Positions 54,805 to 64,000 of a DNA stretch of 64,000 nucleotides are shown here, one piece after another. The notes beneath the pieces were generated by a model. It made no database searches. It was not told the DNA's origin and saw nothing but the letters and a program-made list of their open reading frames with translations. Numbering within the stretch: position 1 is the stretch's first letter; each line of letters begins with the position of its first letter. Position numbers and translations under genes: made by a program. The DNA comes from Rheinheimera soli (GTDB lineage Bacteria; Pseudomonadota; Gammaproteobacteria; Enterobacterales; Alteromonadaceae), in assembly GCF_021290985.1 (NCBI RefSeq), contig NZ_JAJOYU010000014.1, forward strand, positions 1 through 64,000, read 5' to 3'.

Positions 54805-56700
54805 GTGGATTTGATTTTAGCTTTTGAGCTGATGATGTTAGTCACCAGTGCTTGTGCTGCCTTGATGTCGGGTTGGTTATGGTGGCATTCACGTTATCAG
54901 CGCACGCTGGCAGGCCTGGCTGGCTTTGGTGCCATGATGGCACTCTGGTGTCTGGGTCATATTTTTGTATTACATAATGAGCCGCAGCTTGGCCGCTATT
55001 TATTATTGGCCAATCCCTTGATGCCGACCTTTTTTCTGCATTTTGCGTTGCGTTTTGTTGAGCAGGATCAGGTAAAAGCCCCTTGGCTGGGCTGGGCTCG
55101 TCGCCATATTGGCTGGTTATATTTTCTGACATCTCTAGTGGTGTTGCTGAGCTGGAGCCTTGATGCTGGTGATGTGCTACACAGTGTTGCTTTGGGCCAG
55201 GTTTTTGTTTTTCACTCCTACGGTTTTTTAAATCTGCTTTACACAGTGGTTCTGGGTGTATTAGCTCATGCCGTATTGTGGTACGGCTGGCGTTATCATC
55301 AGGGCAATAAAAAACGTTCAATAGTGGCGATGTTTTTAGCTGGTGGCTGGGGTTTATTGCTGGCGACTCCGGTAGTGTTCCCTTCCTTTGGGCTGGACTG
55401 GTTTCCTTATCCTATGTTGTTGCTGCCCAGCTATCCTGTGTTGCTGGTCTATGGCGTCGTACGTTATCAGATGCTGGCGGTGAATGCGCTGGCCAACAGA
55501 GCCTTACTCTGGCTGGTGATGTCGTTGTTATTGCTGTTATTGATGGCGCTGGTCAGCTCTATCTTTGGTCAGTTGGGCATGCAGGCGCTGGCGAATGTAC
55601 CAGGCTGGCAATTATGGTTGTATTCCAGTCTGGTATTGTTGCTAACCGCAGCCTGTTACCGGCCTGTGGCTAAACTGGCTGAGCGCTTGATTTACCCTGG
55701 AGCCACTTTGGATCCGGCGCTGATCAACTTCTGGCGGCAGCAACTGGGTCAGTGTCAGAACTGGGTTCAGTTGTGTGAAAAATCCTCTGAACTCTTATCC
55801 GCAGCGCTAAAACAAAAAGTGCAGGTGGAATTACCCACATCGACCGCAGGACGCCTTACGGATGGAGTTGCGGATAAAAGCCAGCTACAAATTCGCTGTT
55901 ACAATCAGCAAGGCCAGTGGCAAGTGCAGTTATTGGGCTGGGACGATATGACGCCTGGCATACGTTTAATGGCCGAAGTTTTTGGCTCTTTGCTTGGTAG
56001 CAGCTGTGAGTTACTGGCGCAATCGTTGCAATTGGCTGAAGCTGAAAAACAGCAGTTGTCGCAACAACATCTGGTTGAAATGGGCGCTTTGGCCGCTTCT
56101 ATGGCGCATGAATTGCGTAACCCGCTGAATATTATTTCGATGGCCTCTGCTGGCGTGGATGCTGAGTTACGTGCTCATATTCAGCAGCAACTGAAAAGAG
56201 CCGACCGGCTGATTTCCGATATGTTGGTGTACTCAGGCCGGTTGCAGCTGCAATACAGTCAGATGGAACTGGAACCTCTGTTGCAAAGTTTGTTGCAACA
56301 ATTCGACTGGCAGCAGGTACAGCTTGAACTGAAGGTCCCGGCTGGCCTGATACTGCAGGCCGATCAGCACAGAGTGCAGCAGGTGTTCTTAAACTTGTTT
56401 GATAACGCCAATGCTTTCTTACGTAACCAGGCCAATGCATCTTTGCTGATTGAAGTGACTGATCTGCACCAGCAAATCCGGCTTAGAGTGCATAACAATG
56501 GACCGGCCCTGGATGCCAGTTTAACCACTGAACTGTTATTTCGGCCTTTTATCAGCAAGCGTAGCGGTGGCAGTGGTTTAGGTTTGGCCATAGTGAAACG
56601 TATTATGGATGCCCATCAGGGCCAGATTAGTTTCCGTACTGATTTGGGGTGGCCTGTCAGTTTTGAACTTTTGTTTCCGAAGGATATTCCTCATGTTTAG
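54805..56700 (+). CDS. Sensor histidine kinase with N-terminal 7TM region
   Basis: 631 residues. Seven-helix N-terminal membrane domain (~1-290; e.g. LMPTFFLHFALRFVEQDQ, LVVLLSWSLDAGD, LLATPVVFPSFGLDWFPYPMLL), a GAF-like linker, then HisKA with MAHELRNPLNIISMA (His ~435), an N-box NLFDNANAF and G-boxes VHNNGPALD and GGSGLGLAIVKRIMDAH. It phosphorylates the regulator encoded 8 nt overlapping its end. Start GTG/ATG choice: the frame begins at 54805 (GTG); layout fits the start of the first helix. Divergent from the oxidase operon by ~190 bp, so respiration could be a target. Confidence 0.83.
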   Translation: MDLILAFELMMLVTSACAALMSGWLWWHSRYQRTLAGLAGFGAMMALWCLGHIFVLHNEPQLGRYLLLANPLMPTFFLHFALRFVEQDQVKAPWLGWARRHIGWLYFLTSLVVLLSWSLDAGDVLHSVALGQVFVFHSYGFLNLLYTVVLGVLAHAVLWYGWRYHQGNKKRSIVAMFLAGGWGLLLATPVVFPSFGLDWFPYPMLLLPSYPVLLVYGVVRYQMLAVNALANRALLWLVMSLLLLLLMALVSSIFGQLGMQALANVPGWQLWLYSSLVLLLTAACYRPVAKLAERLIYPGATLDPALINFWRQQLGQCQNWVQLCEKSSELLSAALKQKVQVELPTSTAGRLTDGVADKSQLQIRCYNQQGQWQVQLLGWDDMTPGIRLMAEVFGSLLGSSCELLAQSLQLAEAEKQQLSQQHLVEMGALAASMAHELRNPLNIISMASAGVDAELRAHIQQQLKRADRLISDMLVYSGRLQLQYSQMELEPLLQSLLQQFDWQQVQLELKVPAGLILQADQHRVQQVFLNLFDNANAFLRNQANASLLIEVTDLHQQIRLRVHNNGPALDASLTTELLFRPFISKRSGGSGLGLAIVKRIMDAHQGQISFRTDLGWPVSFELLFPKDIPHV

Positions 56701-58096
56701 CGCAACAACGCCAAACCCGGCGCGCATTTTAATAGTGGATGATGAGCCGGCCTTTCGTTTATTAGCCGAACGTTTTTTACAGCAACAAGGTTATCAGGTG
56801 GCAGGAGCCGCTAATCTGGAAGAAACCCGCAGTAAACTTCAGCAGTTTGATGCCGACTTAATTTTATTGGACTTGGCGTTACCACCTGCGTTTGACCCCG
56901 CCCATACGCTGGCTGCTGTGCCTGAGTTCTCCAGCAGACCAGTTATTATTTTAACCGGGCATGCCGAGCGGGAACTGGCGTTGCAGGCTATAGCTCAGGG
57001 CGCATGGGACTTTATTGCCAAACCCATAGATCCGGAATTATTGGCTGTAGTGGTGAAACGCGCTATCACTAAACATCAGCTGGAAAAAGAGCTGAGTCAG
57101 TTAAAACAAGGTTTACAGCAACATAGTTTTTTGCCGAAGTTGGCTGGCCATTCGCGGCATATGGAAACAGTTCGCACCTTAGTACAGCGTATAGCGCCCA
57201 CTGAAGTGCGGGTGCTGGTGACAGGGCCATCCGGTACAGGTAAAGAAGTGATTTCACGGGCTTTGCATGAGCTAAGCCCACGCTCTGGCAAAGCTTTTGT
57301 CTCAGTACACTGTGGCGCTATTCCGGCTGAACTACTGGAAAGTGAGCTGTTTGGTTATGTCAAAGGGGCTTTTACCGGAGCAGATAAAGACCGGCAGGGT
57401 TTATTAAAACTGGCAGATGGCGGCACTTTGTTTCTGGATGAAATCGGTGAAATGCCGCTGGCGATGCAGGTGAAATTACTGCGGGTACTGCAAGAGGGCA
57501 CTTTTTATCCTGTCGGCGGGCGTGAGCAGCAAAAAATTGATATTCGCTTAGTGTCGGCCACCAACGCCAATCTGCCGGATTTAGTCAAACAAGGTAAGTT
57601 CCGAGAAGATCTGTATTACCGCATTAAAGGGGTCACTATAGAAACAGTGGCCTTAGATGAGAGGCGGGAAGATATTCCTTTGCTGATCCAGTTTTTTCTG
57701 GAGCAACTTAGCCAGCAGTATGGCCAGAAGTTGCAATTGGAATCGGCGGCTATCAGCTGGTTTTTACAAAAACACTGGCCGGGTAATGTGCGGGAATTAA
57801 AGAATACGCTGGAAAGTGTCGCTGCTATAGCCCAACAAGGGGTGATCCGGGTTGCAGATATTCAACTGCTGCATCTGGAGCATCAAAGCACGCCAACAGA
57901 CAGCGAACTCTTGCCAGGATCGGATTTAAGTAGTCTGGATGAACAGGTCAAAGCATTGGAGATCCGTTTAATTCAGCAGGCCATGGCCCAACATAAAGGC
58001 AATAAGAGTCAGGCGTCACGTGTTTTAGGTATTTCCCGTCAGGGCTTACTAAAAAAAATTGAGCGTTACGGCCTGACAGATTTGGGTGATGACTAA
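56693..58096 (+). CDS. Sigma-54-dependent response regulator, cognate of the 7TM kinase
   Basis: 467 residues from ATG 56693, overlapping the kinase stop. Receiver with [19 protein letters not shown] (phospho-Asp ~60) and [11 protein letters not shown]+ domain with [14 protein letters not shown] in [41 protein letters not shown] and [13 protein letters not shown]; Fis-type HTH with [24 protein letters not shown]. All key residues are intact, unlike the activator at 16509. Family typical of NtrC/ZraR. Confidence 0.9.
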   Translation: MFSATTPNPARILIVDDEPAFRLLAERFLQQQGYQVAGAANLEETRSKLQQFDADLILLDLALPPAFDPAHTLAAVPEFSSRPVIILTGHAERELALQAIAQGAWDFIAKPIDPELLAVVVKRAITKHQLEKELSQLKQGLQQHSFLPKLAGHSRHMETVRTLVQRIAPTEVRVLVTGPSGTGKEVISRALHELSPRSGKAFVSVHCGAIPAELLESELFGYVKGAFTGADKDRQGLLKLADGGTLFLDEIGEMPLAMQVKLLRVLQEGTFYPVGGREQQKIDIRLVSATNANLPDLVKQGKFREDLYYRIKGVTIETVALDERREDIPLLIQFFLEQLSQQYGQKLQLESAAISWFLQKHWPGNVRELKNTLESVAAIAQQGVIRVADIQLLHLEHQSTPTDSELLPGSDLSSLDEQVKALEIRLIQQAMAQHKGNKSQASRVLGISRQGLLKKIERYGLTDLGDD

Positions 58097-58142
58097 CCCA
58101 TCCTGTCTATACTGACTTAGTTAGTCAAAAGGAGTACCAGCT

Positions 58143-58532
58143 ATGACCGATTTTATTGCCCATGGTAAATTCAGCGTCACACCTCAAGGCGAAGTTTTAT
58201 TGTGTGAAATTCAGGGCGCCTGGAACAAAGAGGGTTCAGAGCAACTTATTGAGGATCTGAAAGCCCAGGTACAAGGATTTTCCGGTAAAAAATGGGCCAG
58301 GGTTATGGATATGCAAGGTTGGGAGCTGGCAACACCTGATGCGATCAGTGAGATGACAGCCTTCAGCGCCTGGGAAGATCAACACGGCTGCGTGCTGCGC
58401 TGTTTTATCGGTTTAAATACAGTTCAGCAACAGTTGCTGGAAATGAAATACCAGCACTCACATAAACCCCAACATTTTAGCCACACAGATACAGCGTTAA
58501 GCTACGCCAAACAATTTTTGCAGCGGCTTTAA
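58143..58532 (+). CDS. Hypothetical protein, SpoIIAA/STAS-like
   Basis: 129 residues, soluble, pattern HGKFSVTPQGEVLLCEIQGAWNKEGSEQLIEDLKAQV then KWARVMDMQGWELATPDAISEM, which recalls SpoIIAA-like or STAS-type alpha/beta folds. AAAGGAG stands before ATG. 46 bp after the response regulator and in the same direction, so possibly part of that unit. Function unknown. Confidence 0.6.
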   Translation: MTDFIAHGKFSVTPQGEVLLCEIQGAWNKEGSEQLIEDLKAQVQGFSGKKWARVMDMQGWELATPDAISEMTAFSAWEDQHGCVLRCFIGLNTVQQQLLEMKYQHSHKPQHFSHTDTALSYAKQFLQRL

Positions 58533-58544
58533 TCAACTGGTTAA

Positions 58545-59132
58545 TCAGCCTGCCATGTCGGCATACCAGGCTTTGGTCAGTACTTTTTCCAGAGCTGCAG
58601 CGGCAGCTTCTTTAATTGGCATATTCTGTTTACTGAGTTCGTAGTCCAACTGAGCAATTTGGGCTTTATGATTCATCATCATAGGCGGAATTACACTGGT
58701 CAGGCTTTGTTCTGCTGCAATAACGGCAGCAGGTTCATCGGCACGTATCACTTTGCAAATCGACAGTAAGACTTCACCTTCACGGCCACGGTAACCTGCT
58801 GCACCAAACATGCGGCACACTGCAGGGCGATAGGGGTAAACACCACACTGACCACTTTTACGATCTTCTGAAGAGGCCTGATAAAAGAAACAGCTATCCA
58901 GCTCATGGTGTTGTAGGGCTTCGAGTGTACTTTCAGCTGTGCCTTGTTCGTACAAATGAAGCGCCAAAGGCAACATTTCAAGTACTGAGGCTTCAATGCC
59001 CGGATGCAGACAACATTCACCACAGCCACTACGGCAAAACAGCTTGCGATCGTTCTGGTAACTACTATAAGTATGAGCAATTTCGTCGTTGAGGATCATT
59101 AACGTCGAGGCTGTGTCGCGCAGCTGCTGCAT
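58545..59132 (-). CDS. YkgJ-family cysteine-cluster protein
   Basis: About 195 residues from ATG 59132 (GGAGAA upstream; open frame to 59207). The cluster C-R-S-G-C-G-E-C-C (~33-41) and later C (SCFFYQ), CGVYPYRPAVCRMFG define the putative zinc- or iron-chelating YkgJ domain. Cytoplasmic. Exact role unknown; maturation of metal clusters has been proposed for relatives. Confidence 0.82.
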   Translation of the reverse strand: MQQLRDTASTLMILNDEIAHTYSSYQNDRKLFCRSGCGECCLHPGIEASVLEMLPLALHLYEQGTAESTLEALQHHELDSCFFYQASSEDRKSGQCGVYPYRPAVCRMFGAAGYRGREGEVLLSICKVIRADEPAAVIAAEQSLTSVIPPMMMNHKAQIAQLDYELSKQNMPIKEAAAAALEKVLTKAWYADMAG

Positions 59133-59259
59133 AGGTTCTCCGAACAAACAGCAAAACCCCATCTGGGGCGGGGCGCTATTGTAATGACAGCGATTGAGAC
59201 TCAGCAATAGGGCGCAAAAAATATACTTTGGCTGCTGAAAATGGGGGTAGTTGCCGGTT

Positions 59260-62142
59260 TTATTCCTGTTGATAAAGAGGGCGGGGTTTGGCTATGCCGT
59301 AGCCTTGAGCGAAGTCGATCCCCATCTCTGTCAGCTTGTGACAAATCTCCATGTTTTCAACGTATTCGGCTACGGTTTGGATTTTCATCGCCCTGGCTAT
59401 ATCGTGAATAGACTGCACTATGGCGCAATCAAATGGGTCGATCAGCAAGTCGCGGACAAAGCTGCCGTCAATTTTGACAAAGTCGATAGGGAAGTTTTTC
59501 AGATAACCATAGGAAGAAAACCCACTGCCAAAGTCATCCAAAGCAAACTTGCAGCCTAAAGTGCGGAAATGGGAGATAAAATCCAGCGTTTGATGCACAT
59601 TTAAAATCGCCATACTTTCAGTGATTTCAAAACACACTTTGGCAAAAGGAATTCGGTATTCACGAAACAATGAGGCGACATAAGCTTTAAATAACGGATC
59701 TGTTAATGAAGCGCCGGATAAATTGATATTGGCTAAACTCAGTTCTGCCAGATGAGCAGGTTGTTGTGCCAGCCAACGGAAGTAGTTGCGGATCACCCAA
59801 CGGTCTATTTGTGGCATCAAACCATAACGTTCTGCTGAGCTTAAGAAGCTGCCCGGTGCTATCAACCCTTGATCCGGCAAAGATAAACGCAATAATAGCT
59901 CATAATGCAAACCCGGCTGAGTCTGCTGTATTGCGGCTATAGGCTGCATAAAGAGCACAAAATTATCTTGTTCCAGTGCCTGACGTAAGGTTTTTAACCA
60001 CTGAATTTCGGACTGATGCCGTTGCAGCTCTTCATCATCGGCGTTAAACATATGAATACGATTACGGCCCTTTTCTTTGGCGACAAAACAGGCGGAGTCG
60101 GCTTGTTTTAACCAATGTTCAGTACTCTTATTGCCGTCTGAATTTTCCGCCAGACCAATACTGACGCTGATACTGAACACGCTGTCCTGCCAGATAAAAC
60201 GAAACTCTTTGACTGTGTCCAACAACTGACGGGCAATAGCAAAAGCCTCATTGCTGCTCAGATCGGGCAGCAAGACCACAAATTCGTCACTTTCCAGCCG
60301 GGCTAAAATACCTCTGTTATCCAGCACTCTTTGCATTTGATTACTGATTTGGCATAACAAGGCATCACCTGCTCTGTGGTCACAGGTGGTATTGATCAGT
60401 TTAAACTGGTCTATATCCAGATAAAGCAAAGTGGCTTTGTGCTCAGATCGCAACGCCAATTCCAGCTGCTCAATAAAATAATGCCGGTTGTATAAAGACG
60501 TCAGCGGGTCGTGGGTGGCCAGATAAGCCAGCTGTTCGGTATTTTGTTTATGGGCTGTGATATCGACTATAGAGCCATGCACATAAGCACTTTGCACGCC
60601 GTCCCCTTCTGCCAGCCTGGCCGACATTAAAGCCCAAAATGCTGAACCATCAGAACGCAAACCTCTGATTTCAAAATTCTTATTGTCACCCAACTGCAGT
60701 TGTTTCAGCATCTGCACTCTGTCTTCCGGATTGGCGTAATAACGCGCCATACTGGATTTCGCCACATCCTGCTGCATTTGCTGCAAATTTTGATAACCCA
60801 GCATAGTCAGTAATGCCTGATTGGCTGTAATTAATTGGCCCTGCAAAGTGCTGGTAAACATACCTTCAACAGCATTGTGATAAATATCGTAATACTGCTG
60901 CAAATGCGCATTCGCCAGGCGCTGATGATCCTGACTTTGTTGTTGAGTGCCTTTGATATTTTGCATCAAGCTGAAGCTCATCAGCGCCATGCTGCCCATC
61001 ACAGCCATCAATAGCAGGTATTGCCAGGCCTGAGCTGTGGGTAAATAACCAATTTGCGATAAAGCCAGTACAACGATGCAACCAAAGAAAAATGCCCAGC
61101 CTAAGGCAAAAGTTTTGGCGGTGCGGTCGCCTTTAATGGCGTGCATCAAGGCAAACAGGGTGTTTACACCTAAACATAAAGTGGTGACTACCAATAAGCC
61201 CCAGAATCGTAATTGGTTATTGGCGTACAGTGGGCTAAAGAGTAATAACAAGGCGCTGATTAAACACAAATAAAAGCCAAAACGCCCCAGTATTCCGCCT
61301 TGCTGTTTACGGACATGCCAGCTAAACAGTGTCAGGCAAGTGTAGGTTGCCCCGGCGGCCACATACAAAATGGCCTGATTAATTTCCGGATAGTCGGGCC
61401 AAAGCATCGCAAAGGCCAGGCCATTTAAAATAGCCAGCACCAGAGCGCAGTTGATAAAAAAGCCTGAATAATACAAATAGAGCCGCTGTTGCACTGAAAA
61501 AAACAAAAACAGGTTATAGATCGCCATCAGCAATAAAACACCACATAGCAGGCCATCCAGAATGTTTTTATACAACTGGTCCAATACAAAGTTGTTGTGT
61601 TGCCATAAGGTCAACTGCACTGGCGCAACTGCTGCATCCTGAACTTTGATAAAGAGGTCAAGTTCCTGGCCTGGTTCAAAGTTGATTGGAAATGCGAAAC
61701 TTCGATACGCCAGAGCGCGTTGATAAAAAGGCACCGAAGCACCAGTGCTGCTTAACAGCTGCAGATCATTTTTTTCCCTGTTGTAGCTGTACACCTGCAC
61801 CAGATCGGCCAGCGGAAAGTCATAATGCAGTACAGTCTGAATAGGGGTTTGGCCTTTGTAGTGTAAACGGGCAAATAACCACAAGGACTGATCTACACTT
61901 TGCAGCGACTTTTTGTATTCTGTCACCAGACGAAAGGCATGGTGCCGCTCAGGATCAAAGATCAGCTCTTCCAGCGGCAAGGCTTTGTGGCTTTGTTGAA
62001 AATACAACGAAGGCCCTAATTCCTGACGGCTAAGCTGTTTATCAAAGTGATTCACCTGAGCATGAAAAGCAAAAACATTGCTGCAAAACACCAGCAGCAT
62101 CAGCCACCATAGCTTTAATACATGCTGCAGTTTTGCCTTCAT
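59260..62142 (-). CDS. 7TM-DISM receptor with PAS, GGDEF and EAL domains
   Basis: 960 residues: signal peptide, a periplasmic DISMED2-type beta domain (~25-180), seven membrane helices (~195-390), PAS (~415-535) with ITANQALLTMLGYQNLQQMQ and a PAC-like IVDITAHKQNTEQL, GGDEF domain (DPLTSLYNRHYFIEQL; signature position LESDEF) and EAL domain with ELLLRL, NINLSGASL, FEITESMAI, DDFGSGFSSYGYLKN, VKIDGSF and AEYVEN. The GGDEF signature is altered (ESDEF), the EAL residues are kept, so net c-di-GMP hydrolysis is more likely. ATG overlaps the stop of the upstream DUF3630-like gene (ATGA). Confidence 0.87.
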   Translation of the reverse strand: MKAKLQHVLKLWWLMLLVFCSNVFAFHAQVNHFDKQLSRQELGPSLYFQQSHKALPLEELIFDPERHHAFRLVTEYKKSLQSVDQSLWLFARLHYKGQTPIQTVLHYDFPLADLVQVYSYNREKNDLQLLSSTGASVPFYQRALAYRSFAFPINFEPGQELDLFIKVQDAAVAPVQLTLWQHNNFVLDQLYKNILDGLLCGVLLLMAIYNLFLFFSVQQRLYLYYSGFFINCALVLAILNGLAFAMLWPDYPEINQAILYVAAGATYTCLTLFSWHVRKQQGGILGRFGFYLCLISALLLLFSPLYANNQLRFWGLLVVTTLCLGVNTLFALMHAIKGDRTAKTFALGWAFFFGCIVVLALSQIGYLPTAQAWQYLLLMAVMGSMALMSFSLMQNIKGTQQQSQDHQRLANAHLQQYYDIYHNAVEGMFTSTLQGQLITANQALLTMLGYQNLQQMQQDVAKSSMARYYANPEDRVQMLKQLQLGDNKNFEIRGLRSDGSAFWALMSARLAEGDGVQSAYVHGSIVDITAHKQNTEQLAYLATHDPLTSLYNRHYFIEQLELALRSEHKATLLYLDIDQFKLINTTCDHRAGDALLCQISNQMQRVLDNRGILARLESDEFVVLLPDLSSNEAFAIARQLLDTVKEFRFIWQDSVFSISVSIGLAENSDGNKSTEHWLKQADSACFVAKEKGRNRIHMFNADDEELQRHQSEIQWLKTLRQALEQDNFVLFMQPIAAIQQTQPGLHYELLLRLSLPDQGLIAPGSFLSSAERYGLMPQIDRWVIRNYFRWLAQQPAHLAELSLANINLSGASLTDPLFKAYVASLFREYRIPFAKVCFEITESMAILNVHQTLDFISHFRTLGCKFALDDFGSGFSSYGYLKNFPIDFVKIDGSFVRDLLIDPFDCAIVQSIHDIARAMKIQTVAEYVENMEICHKLTEMGIDFAQGYGIAKPRPLYQQE

Positions 62143-62450
62143 CCGATCCTCAAATTACTGAATTCTTTTGCTAATTCTGACAGTAACATAGCGCTGCCCG
62201 CACTGTCAGCCGTCACCCAAAAACTTTCGCTGTAGTCTTCATAACAAAAAGTAAAAGGGTGATCCGCGAAACTAAAACCCAGCTCCACCCTGTCTGCGCC
62301 GTAAGATAAAGTGCCGGTTCGGATTGAGCTTTGTGCAAACCATAGCTTGCACTGCTGCACTTGTTCAAACCGCATCGGCCATAAAGGGGTCAGCAGCAGC
62401 TGTTTTGGCTCAACTTGGACAATAAAACTGTTTATAGCACTTTGGTTCAT
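62139..62450 (-). CDS. Small DUF3630-like protein
   Basis: About 103 residues from ATG 62450, 10 nt after selO ends (GGAAG upstream; open frame to 62516 within selO). Pattern FIVQVEPKQLLLTPLWPMRFEQV, ADRVELGFSFADHPFTFCYEDYSESFWVTADSAGS fits the small DUF3630 family of Shewanella-like bacteria, but the match is by eye only. Its stop overlaps the GGDEF-EAL start, so selO, this gene and the signalling gene may form one transcript. Function unknown. Confidence 0.55.
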   Translation of the reverse strand: MNQSAINSFIVQVEPKQLLLTPLWPMRFEQVQQCKLWFAQSSIRTGTLSYGADRVELGFSFADHPFTFCYEDYSESFWVTADSAGSAMLLSELAKEFSNLRIG

Positions 62451-62460
62451 AAGGCTTCCG

Positions 62461-63909
62461 TTAACTGCTGCAGGAGATATCCATTCCTTTGCCCCAATCT
62501 GGTGGCGGGGCGGCAAAGGCTTCTTTGCCTGGTTGTGGCTGGTAAGGATTCTGCAGTACCTGCATCAGTTCATGTAAAGGTGCTGTGTTCCCTTGTTCTG
62601 CAGCTTCAATGGCTTGTTGAGCTAAGTAGTTTCTCAATATATACAATGGGTTGACGCTATTCATCAGGTTTTTACGTTCAAGTTGTGTGCCTGGCTCCAG
62701 CATCAGACGAGCACGATACAATTCTGCCCATTGGTCAAAAGCGGCGAGATCCAGCATATGATCCCGCACAGAAGAACCTGTTGCGTCATCCGCAAAATCA
62801 GCCAGACGGCGGAAACTTAAACTGTAGTCTTGTTGCTGTTGCTGCAATATAGCCAGCCATTGGCCTATTAAAGCGCGGTCTGTTGGCTGTTGTGTGCTAA
62901 GACCCAGCTTCTTGCCCATCAATGTCATGTAGTGATCCACCAAGGTCGGTTCATACAAGCCAAGTGCCGAGCGTAAATCTTCGACTTCAATCAAAGGGGA
63001 CAACGCATGCGCCAGCGCATTGAGATTCCACAACCCTATACCTGGTTGTTCATCAAAGGCATAACGGCCACTGTGATCCGAATGATTGCAGATATAACCC
63101 GGCTGATAATCATCTAAAAAAGCATAAGGGCCGTAATCAAAGCTAATCCCTAAAATCGACATATTGTCTGTGTTCATCACACCATGATTAAAACCTACGG
63201 CCTGCCACTGGCTAATCAGTTCTGCGGTACGCACTACGACTTGTTGCAACATAGCCAAAGCGGGATTTGCGGCATTCAGGCAGTCGGGGAAATGCTGCTG
63301 CACTGTAAAATCGACCAGCCGTTGTAGCTGGTTCTTATCGCCAGTGTAAAAACAATGTTCAAAGTGACCAAAACGGATATGGCTTGGGCAAACGCGGATC
63401 ACCATAGCCCCTTGCTCTATAGTTTCGCGTTGCACCGGCTCGGTGCTTCCGACCAGACTTAATGCTCTGCTGGTAGCTATACCTAAATGATGCATAGCTT
63501 CGGAGGCTAAAAACTCACGGATGCTGGAGCGTAATACAGCACGACCATCACCAAAACGTGAATAAGGGGTGCGGCCAGCCCCTTTCAAATGTAAATCGTA
63601 ACGCAGGCCATCGCGGCCCTGAATATCCCCCAACAGCAAACCACGACCATCGCCTAGTTCTGGGTTGTATTGACCAAACTGGTGGCCCGCGTACTTTTGC
63701 GCTACTGGCTTGCTGCCGGCAAACAGCTTTTTACCACTTAAATAGTCAGCGGCATCTGTTTGGCTAAAAAACGCGGTGGGGAGTTGCAACAAAGCTGCTG
63801 TATCAGCACTAAAGGCTAAAAGTTTGGGCTCTGCAAATGGAGTCACAGCGACAGCGCTGACTAAATCAGGCAAATGCGTAGCATAAGTGGAACTTAAAAT
63901 AAGTGACAT
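62461..63909 (-). CDS. selO: Protein adenylyltransferase SelO
   Basis: About 482 residues from ATG 63909 (open to a TTG at 63921). Pseudokinase fold that AMPylates proteins under oxidative stress. Seen: QKYAGHQFGQYNPELGDGRGLLLGD, DLHLKGAGRTPYSRFGDGRAVLRSSIREFL, HGVMNTDNMSILGISFDYGPYAFLD (active-site Asp/Asn), and NPLYILRNYLAQQAIE. It ends SCSS, with Cys at the place where animal SelO has selenocysteine. Full length. The upstream 90 bp to the window edge contain its promoter region and no other gene. Confidence 0.93.
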   Translation of the reverse strand: MSLILSSTYATHLPDLVSAVAVTPFAEPKLLAFSADTAALLQLPTAFFSQTDAADYLSGKKLFAGSKPVAQKYAGHQFGQYNPELGDGRGLLLGDIQGRDGLRYDLHLKGAGRTPYSRFGDGRAVLRSSIREFLASEAMHHLGIATSRALSLVGSTEPVQRETIEQGAMVIRVCPSHIRFGHFEHCFYTGDKNQLQRLVDFTVQQHFPDCLNAANPALAMLQQVVVRTAELISQWQAVGFNHGVMNTDNMSILGISFDYGPYAFLDDYQPGYICNHSDHSGRYAFDEQPGIGLWNLNALAHALSPLIEVEDLRSALGLYEPTLVDHYMTLMGKKLGLSTQQPTDRALIGQWLAILQQQQQDYSLSFRRLADFADDATGSSVRDHMLDLAAFDQWAELYRARLMLEPGTQLERKNLMNSVNPLYILRNYLAQQAIEAAEQGNTAPLHELMQVLQNPYQPQPGKEAFAAPPPDWGKGMDISCSS

Positions 63910-64000
63910 AACCAATCCCAAAACTGCGATGGCCTATTGTGGTTGCTGTATCTGCTTAGCTCAAGCGCTTTCTGGTGTTGAGGCTGCACTTTGGATGTAT

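Overview
The window looks like chromosome from a free-living, respiring, motile gammaproteobacterium. The gene set (SelO, SNF2 helicase with SWIM finger, thiCOSG-thiDE-thiF operon, CadC-like regulators, PACE transporter, cyanide-insensitive bd oxidase, glutamine- and leucine-rich proteins) recalls Rheinheimera and relatives in Alteromonadales/Chromatiales. That placement is inferred from gene content and protein style; no rRNA or other marker gene is present. No tRNA, rRNA, CRISPR array or intact insertion sequence was seen.

Positions 1-2900 are a worn accessory patch: a partial gene running off the left edge, a DUF4238 protein, the C-terminal stump of a CusA-type RND pump and a multiply broken IS982-family transposase. 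From 3.0 to 10.0 kb lie a propeller sensor and a PAS-GGDEF-EAL protein, probably one gene split by a frameshift, then an IutA-like TonB receptor behind a promoter overlapped by a Fur box. At 10.3-11.9 kb an AAA ATPase and a PIN nuclease form a tight two-gene operon, the best candidate here for an uncharacterised defence or toxin-type system. From 12 to 18.4 kb: cupin, Fic enzyme, an Rrf2 regulator plus thioredoxin-reductase-like pair with a palindromic operator, a BON protein, a sigma-54 activator with a degenerate receiver, a small lipoprotein and a frameshifted DUF1328 gene.

From 18.6 to 31.5 kb: a SNF2/SWIM helicase, a secreted serine hydrolase, a higBA module with promoter and operator visible, a lipase coupled to an unknown exported protein, YIP1 and rhodanese proteins, a chemotaxis receptor with its sensor-like part at the C-terminus, an SDR remnant, a small monooxygenase and a royal-jelly-type propeller. 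From 31.6 to 38.2 kb is a minus-strand thiamine operon, thiC-thiO-thiS-thiG-thiDE-thiF, with overlapping or nearly abutting genes behind a TPP riboswitch.

From 38.4 to 50.3 kb two CadC-like membrane regulators each sit beside a penicillin-binding-protein-like serine hydrolase. Between them lie a second toxin-antitoxin pair, a bicovalent-FAD-type oxidase with an SMP-30-like protein, and a PACE transporter overlapping an AraC regulator. An unexplained tandem repeat with paired stems lies at 50.46-50.64 kb. From 50.7 kb to the end: a CBS protein, a bd-type (CIO) quinol oxidase operon with a tiny membrane-protein gene at each end, a 7TM histidine kinase/sigma-54 regulator pair transcribed away from it, a YkgJ protein, a 7TM-DISM-GGDEF-EAL protein, a DUF3630-like protein and SelO.
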